From the NCBI GenBank assembly GCA_026390115.1, contig JAPLGO010000034.1:1-64000 (forward strand): a stretch of 64,000 nucleotides of DNA, read 5' to 3'. The position numbers and the translations under genes were made by a program. Every line of letters begins with the position of its first letter. Positions within the stretch are counted from its first letter, which is position 1. Below, one piece after another: positions 60,523 through 64,000 of the stretch. The stretch is from Campylobacterales bacterium. Its GTDB lineage: Bacteria; Campylobacterota; Campylobacteria; Campylobacterales; Sulfurimonadaceae. The notes beneath the pieces were generated by a model. The model did not search any database. It saw nothing but the letters and a program-made list of their open reading frames with translations, and was not told the origin of the DNA.

Positions 60523-62607
60523 ATGTCATCATCTTTTGAGAATGAGTTAATAGAAGAAAGAAAGCAACTAAAAAAACTAAAATTTGGACTCAATAAAGCC
60601 CAAGAGTTGGCTCATATCGGCCACTGGGAACTTGATATTTCATCGGGAGAACTTTTTTGGTCTGACGAGGTTTATCGTATTTTTGGTTACGCTCCTCAAG
60701 AGTTTGCTGCAACCTACGAGCTTTTTTTAAAGCATATTCATCCTGATGATATTGAGCTTGTAAATAAAAGCTACATGGACTCCGTGAATGAAAAACGGGG
60801 ATACCATATAACCCATCGCATTATTCGAAAAGATTCAAAAATGGGTTTTGTTGAAGAGAGATGCGAACATGAATTTGATGCTGATGGTAATGTCATCCGT
60901 TCTATAGGAACGGTGCATGATATAACAAAGCAAAAAATTGCACAAAACGAAGTTATGTTAGCCTCTGAAGTTTTTTCAAAAATGAGTGATGGAATCGTTA
61001 TAACCGATTCATCCCAAAAAATTATTAAGGTGAATAAAGCTTTTTCTAAAATAAGTGGATACTCAGCCGAGGAGCTTTATGGACAAACACCAAAAGCACT
61101 TAGTTCCGGCTGGCACAATCATGAATTTTATGGGTCGATGTGGGCATCCATCATGACACATGGCTATTGGAATGGCGAGATTATTGACCGTAAAAAAAAT
61201 GGTGAACTCTATACAGCAGAAATCAATATAATTGCTTTGCACAATGATGAAGGTATCCTGACAAATTTTATAAGTATTGCGAATGATGTAACCAAAAAAA
61301 AAGAGCAAGAAGATTTGATACACAATCTTGCATATTTTGATTCTCTAACAACTCTTCCAAACAGAGTGCTATTTCAGGAGAGGGTTGTGAGCAGAATACC
61401 ATTCATAAAACGAAATAAAAAAAAGATGGCTCTGCTTTTTATTGATATGGATAATTTTAAAAATGTGAATGATACGCTCGGTCATGTTATGGGTGATAAA
61501 TTTTTAGTTGAAGTCTCTAAAATTATTAAAAAAGCTATTCGAGAACAAGATACGCTCTCACGTTTGGGTGGAGATGAATTTACCGTAATTATAGAAGATA
61601 TTGATACGGTTATGGATGTTGTCTCTATCGCAGAAAATATCATAAACGCTTTTAGACAGCCACTCATCATAGAAGCAAATAAACTCTATACCGGAGTTAG
61701 TATGGGCATCAGTATCTATCCTGATGACGGGCAAAGTTATGAAGAGCTTGTAAAAGCTGCGGATACTGCCATGTATCAGGTTAAAGCGTCAGGAAAAAAC
61801 AGTTTTCAGTTTTATACCCAGTCTATGAATGAGAAACTCACAGAGAGAATAGATATAGAAAATCATCTTCGCAGCGCAATTGAGAATAATGAGTTCTTTT
61901 TAGTTTATCAGCCAAAGGTCAATCTCGACACAAAGAGCGTCTATGGCATGGAAGCACTTATAAGATGGAAGCATCCTGAACTTGGGCTCGTGAGACCAGA
62001 TAAGTTTATAAATATTTCTGAAGAGACAGGGCAAATATATGAGATTGGGTTATGGGTTGCAAAACAGGCACTACTTGACACAAAAGCACTGCATGAAACC
62101 GGAAATATGCTCACTGTATCTATAAATGTATCAAGTAAGCAGTTGGAGAATGAAAATTTTATACGTGATATTTGCCGTGAAGTAGGTGAGATTGGAGTCG
62201 ATATTCAGTATATAGAGCTTGAAATTACAGAATCACATATTATGAGCAACATAGATAAGACACTCTCTATTCTTAATGAGTTGCATTTTATCGGCTTTTT
62301 GCTCTCTATTGATGACTTTGGAACGGGATACTCATCTCTGAGTTATCTAAAAAAGCTGCCGGTTCAAACAATTAAGATTGATAGAAGTTTTGTTCTTGAT
62401 ATTGAAACGGATGAGGATGACCGTTCTATTGTTGCCACAATTATAGCCATGGCTAGAGCTTTAGGTAAAGATGTTATTGCCGAGGGTTCTGAGACACAAG
62501 GGCATGTAAATACGCTTAAACTCTTAAACTGCAATAAAATACAGGGCTATTTTTTTAGTAAACCAATAGAAATAGATACGTTTAAAGAGTTTATTTACAA
62601 CTTTTAG
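60523..62607 (+). CDS. PAS-PAS-GGDEF-EAL signalling protein
   Basis: A 694-residue soluble c-di-GMP enzyme. A PAS domain lies at about 18-140 (WELDISSGELFWSDEVYRIF, PAC-type GTVHDITKQK). A second PAS is at about 145-262 (SDGIVITDSSQKIIKVNKAF, SIANDVTKKKEQ). The GGDEF domain has SRLGGDEFTVI (about 348). The EAL domain has YGMEALIRWKHPE (about 483), ELEITESHIM, SIDDFGTGYSSLSYL and IAEGSETQG. Both catalytic motifs are complete, so it could make or break c-di-GMP according to the PAS signal. No membrane segment. Divergent from serS; ends 35 bp from the convergent reductase gene. Confidence 0.93.
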   Translation: MSSSFENELIEERKQLKKLKFGLNKAQELAHIGHWELDISSGELFWSDEVYRIFGYAPQEFAATYELFLKHIHPDDIELVNKSYMDSVNEKRGYHITHRIIRKDSKMGFVEERCEHEFDADGNVIRSIGTVHDITKQKIAQNEVMLASEVFSKMSDGIVITDSSQKIIKVNKAFSKISGYSAEELYGQTPKALSSGWHNHEFYGSMWASIMTHGYWNGEIIDRKKNGELYTAEINIIALHNDEGILTNFISIANDVTKKKEQEDLIHNLAYFDSLTTLPNRVLFQERVVSRIPFIKRNKKKMALLFIDMDNFKNVNDTLGHVMGDKFLVEVSKIIKKAIREQDTLSRLGGDEFTVIIEDIDTVMDVVSIAENIINAFRQPLIIEANKLYTGVSMGISIYPDDGQSYEELVKAADTAMYQVKASGKNSFQFYTQSMNEKLTERIDIENHLRSAIENNEFFLVYQPKVNLDTKSVYGMEALIRWKHPELGLVRPDKFINISEETGQIYEIGLWVAKQALLDTKALHETGNMLTVSINVSSKQLENENFIRDICREVGEIGVDIQYIELEITESHIMSNIDKTLSILNELHFIGFLLSIDDFGTGYSSLSYLKKLPVQTIKIDRSFVLDIETDEDDRSIVATIIAMARALGKDVIAEGSETQGHVNTLKLLNCNKIQGYFFSKPIEIDTFKEFIYNF

Positions 62608-62642
62608 AACTTCTGAGATGAAATTTTAAATAGATACTATTT

Positions 62643-63554
62643 TTATACCAAAATATCTTTGGCTATCTGAAACTGATTTGCAGTCATGAGATGAATTTTT
62701 GGATGAAATGCTTTTAGCTCATCAAAGAGATTTTTGCTAAGTTCAAATCCGACTTTATATTCCTCTTCAACTCCTCTTTCGCTTGCGACTCTTAGAGCTT
62801 CCAGCCAAGAATTAGGAACATCTATTCCGGGAACATGTGCCGCCAAGAATTGAGCGGTGCGAAGCTTTGTGATAGGAAAAATTCCTAAAATAAGTTCTGC
62901 ATTTTTATGCTCGCCGCAACACTCCCTGTTTGCCACATCGCATAAATCTAACAACTTTTTAGCATTTTCCAAATCATAAATCGGTTGTGTAATAATTCCG
63001 CAAGCCCCATGCTTAATCTTTTTTTGCATCTTTTTTTGAAGGGTTTTAGGATTTTTTGAATAGGCGTTAACTACTGCAAAGGGGTAAATCTCTTTTGGCT
63101 TTTGTGCCAGAGGCTTTCCTGCATAATTTATGCCGCTGTTAAAACAAGAAATCATGTCTAGCAAAAGAGAACTGTCTGACTCAAAAACACCTTTTGTATG
63201 CGGTTGGTCGGAGATAGTTGCGGGGTCACCGGTAAGAGCCAAGATAGCTCTTACCTCCACTTCATTCGCACCGAGAAGGTCTGACTGAAGAGCGATTTTG
63301 TTTCTGTCTCGCATGCTCATGGTTGCAATAACAGGTTTGCCAAATCTGTCCTGCAGCATCTTTGCTGCAAAAAGTGAATTGTATTTTAGTTTTGCAAGAG
63401 GGTTGTCTGTCGTTGAGAATGCATCCACCAGCTTGTCTAAACCTAACTCCGCAATTTTATCGATAGTGGGTGTAAAAACAGGAGAGTGTCCAGGAGTGGT
63501 CTCGAGCGTGATATAAATGCCATTTTTTAATTTATCCATGAGTTTGTCAAACAA
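62643..63554 (-). CDS. Methylenetetrahydrofolate reductase family protein
   Basis: A 303-residue TIM-barrel protein of the MetF family. Opening ITLETTPGHSPVFTPTIDKI in place of the SxExxPP of MetF, ATMSMRDRNKIALQSDLLGA, ILALTGDPATISDQPHTKGV (flavin/folate loop) and GIITQPIYDLENAKKLLDLC are visible. The start is TTG 63554 (AGGA upstream) or ATG 63539. It may be the cell's 5,10-methylene-THF reductase or a paralogue with another role; the divergent N-terminus leaves this open. Divergent from serB. Confidence 0.8.
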   Translation of the reverse strand: MFDKLMDKLKNGIYITLETTPGHSPVFTPTIDKIAELGLDKLVDAFSTTDNPLAKLKYNSLFAAKMLQDRFGKPVIATMSMRDRNKIALQSDLLGANEVEVRAILALTGDPATISDQPHTKGVFESDSSLLLDMISCFNSGINYAGKPLAQKPKEIYPFAVVNAYSKNPKTLQKKMQKKIKHGACGIITQPIYDLENAKKLLDLCDVANRECCGEHKNAELILGIFPITKLRTAQFLAAHVPGIDVPNSWLEALRVASERGVEEEYKVGFELSKNLFDELKAFHPKIHLMTANQFQIAKDILV

Positions 63555-63571
63555 AAAAAATCCTAATTCGC

Positions 63572-63577
63572 TATAAT
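63572..63577 (+). promoter_or_regulatory. Possible -10 box of serB
   Basis: TATAAT, 33 bp before the serB start codon; a second AT-rich TATAAC follows at 63586. No clear -35. Confidence 0.35.
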
Positions 63578-63609
63578 TGCGACATTATAACAAAGAGAGA
63601 AAAAATATA

Positions 63610-64000
63610 TGTTGAAATTGGCAGTTTTTGATTTTGATTCAACACTGATGGACGGCGAAACGATTGATTTTTTTGCAGAGGAGCTTGGCATTGGCGAAAA
63701 GGTGAGTCGCATAACCGAGGAGGCGATGAGCGGAAGGCTCGATTTTTTTGAGTCGCTTCAGCAGAGAGTAGGGCTTTTAAAAGGGCTCGATTTTTCTATA
63801 GTTGAGAAAATCTCTCATAATCTACCTTACATGAATGGCGCGAAAGAGACAATTGCAGAGCTTAAAAGCAGAGGCATGAAAGTTGTCTGTTTCAGCGGCG
63901 GTTTTAGAACTGCTACGACTTATGCGAAAGATATTTTGGGTTATGATGCAGATTTTTCAAATGCACTGCATGTGAAGGATGGAAAGCTAACAGGGCTTGT
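63610..64000 (+). CDS. serB: Phosphoserine phosphatase, 5' part (cut by window edge)
   Basis: 130 visible codons from ATG 63610 (AGAGAG upstream). HAD motif I LAVFDFDSTLMDGETIDFF, SRITEEAMSGRLDFFESL and motif II VVCFSGGFRTATTYAKDILG are typical of SerB, which makes serine from phosphoserine. The Lys and DD motifs lie beyond the window. Confidence 0.92.

Overview
Organism. The window is AT-rich chromosomal DNA, most likely from a Campylobacterota (Epsilonproteobacteria) bacterium of the Sulfurimonas type. The reasons are the codon bias, the tight ATGA-coupled genes, a Campylobacter-fetus-like Sap secretion set beside surface-polysaccharide genes, nonulosonate-like sugar genes, and ordinary housekeeping genes (serS, serB, a MetF-like reductase). 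The genus is inference. Layout. 1-2.5 kb is decayed accessory DNA: an IS3-type remnant, two tandem RelE/ParE-type toxin-antitoxin cassettes that share an almost identical 80-bp promoter block, and the stub of a tyrosine integrase. 2.55-4.35 kb is a frameshifted DUF4214/beta-propeller secreted-type protein, followed by tRNA-Thr(TGT). 5.08-10.88 kb is a type I secretion set: a SapC-domain protein fused to a degenerate Y1 (RAYT-type) transposase domain, an ABC exporter, an HlyD-type adaptor and a TolC-type channel. 10.94-49.34 kb is one very long plus-strand operon for a surface polysaccharide. It holds GDP-rhamnose genes (gmd, rmd), a polyprenyl-phosphate sugar transferase, a nonulosonate-like block (NeuB, PseG-like, cytidylyltransferase, amidotransferase, two AsnB-like enzymes, radical SAM), a flippase, a second block centred on an HpcH/HpaI aldolase and a KdsB-like cytidylyltransferase with a MntA-HepT toxin-antitoxin pair inside it, several glycosyltransferases, and a WecA/WbpL-type initiating transferase at the end. 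The island. 49.67-59.38 kb is an integrative element inserted in the 3' end of serS. Its own serS 3' end completes the gene on the right, and the displaced host 3' end (about 91% identical DNA, almost identical protein) lies on the left. It carries an AEP-primase/SF2-helicase fusion resembling TOTE-type conflict proteins, a DinJ-YafQ-like toxin-antitoxin pair, a complete Cfr10I/Bse634I-family restriction-modification system with a Vsr-like nuclease, a truncated serine recombinase, an AAA+ ATPase, a three-unit 162-166-bp iteron-like tandem repeat, and the tyrosine integrase. It reads as a compact mobile defence island. Right flank. serS, a PAS-PAS-GGDEF-EAL protein, a MetF-like reductase and the start of serB. 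How it fits together. The left and middle parts suggest a secreted S-layer-like protein exported by a Sap-type system next to the genes for the glycan that may anchor it. The right part is an independent mobile defence cargo that landed between that locus and serS. All functions are from motif reading and family recall; no searches were run.
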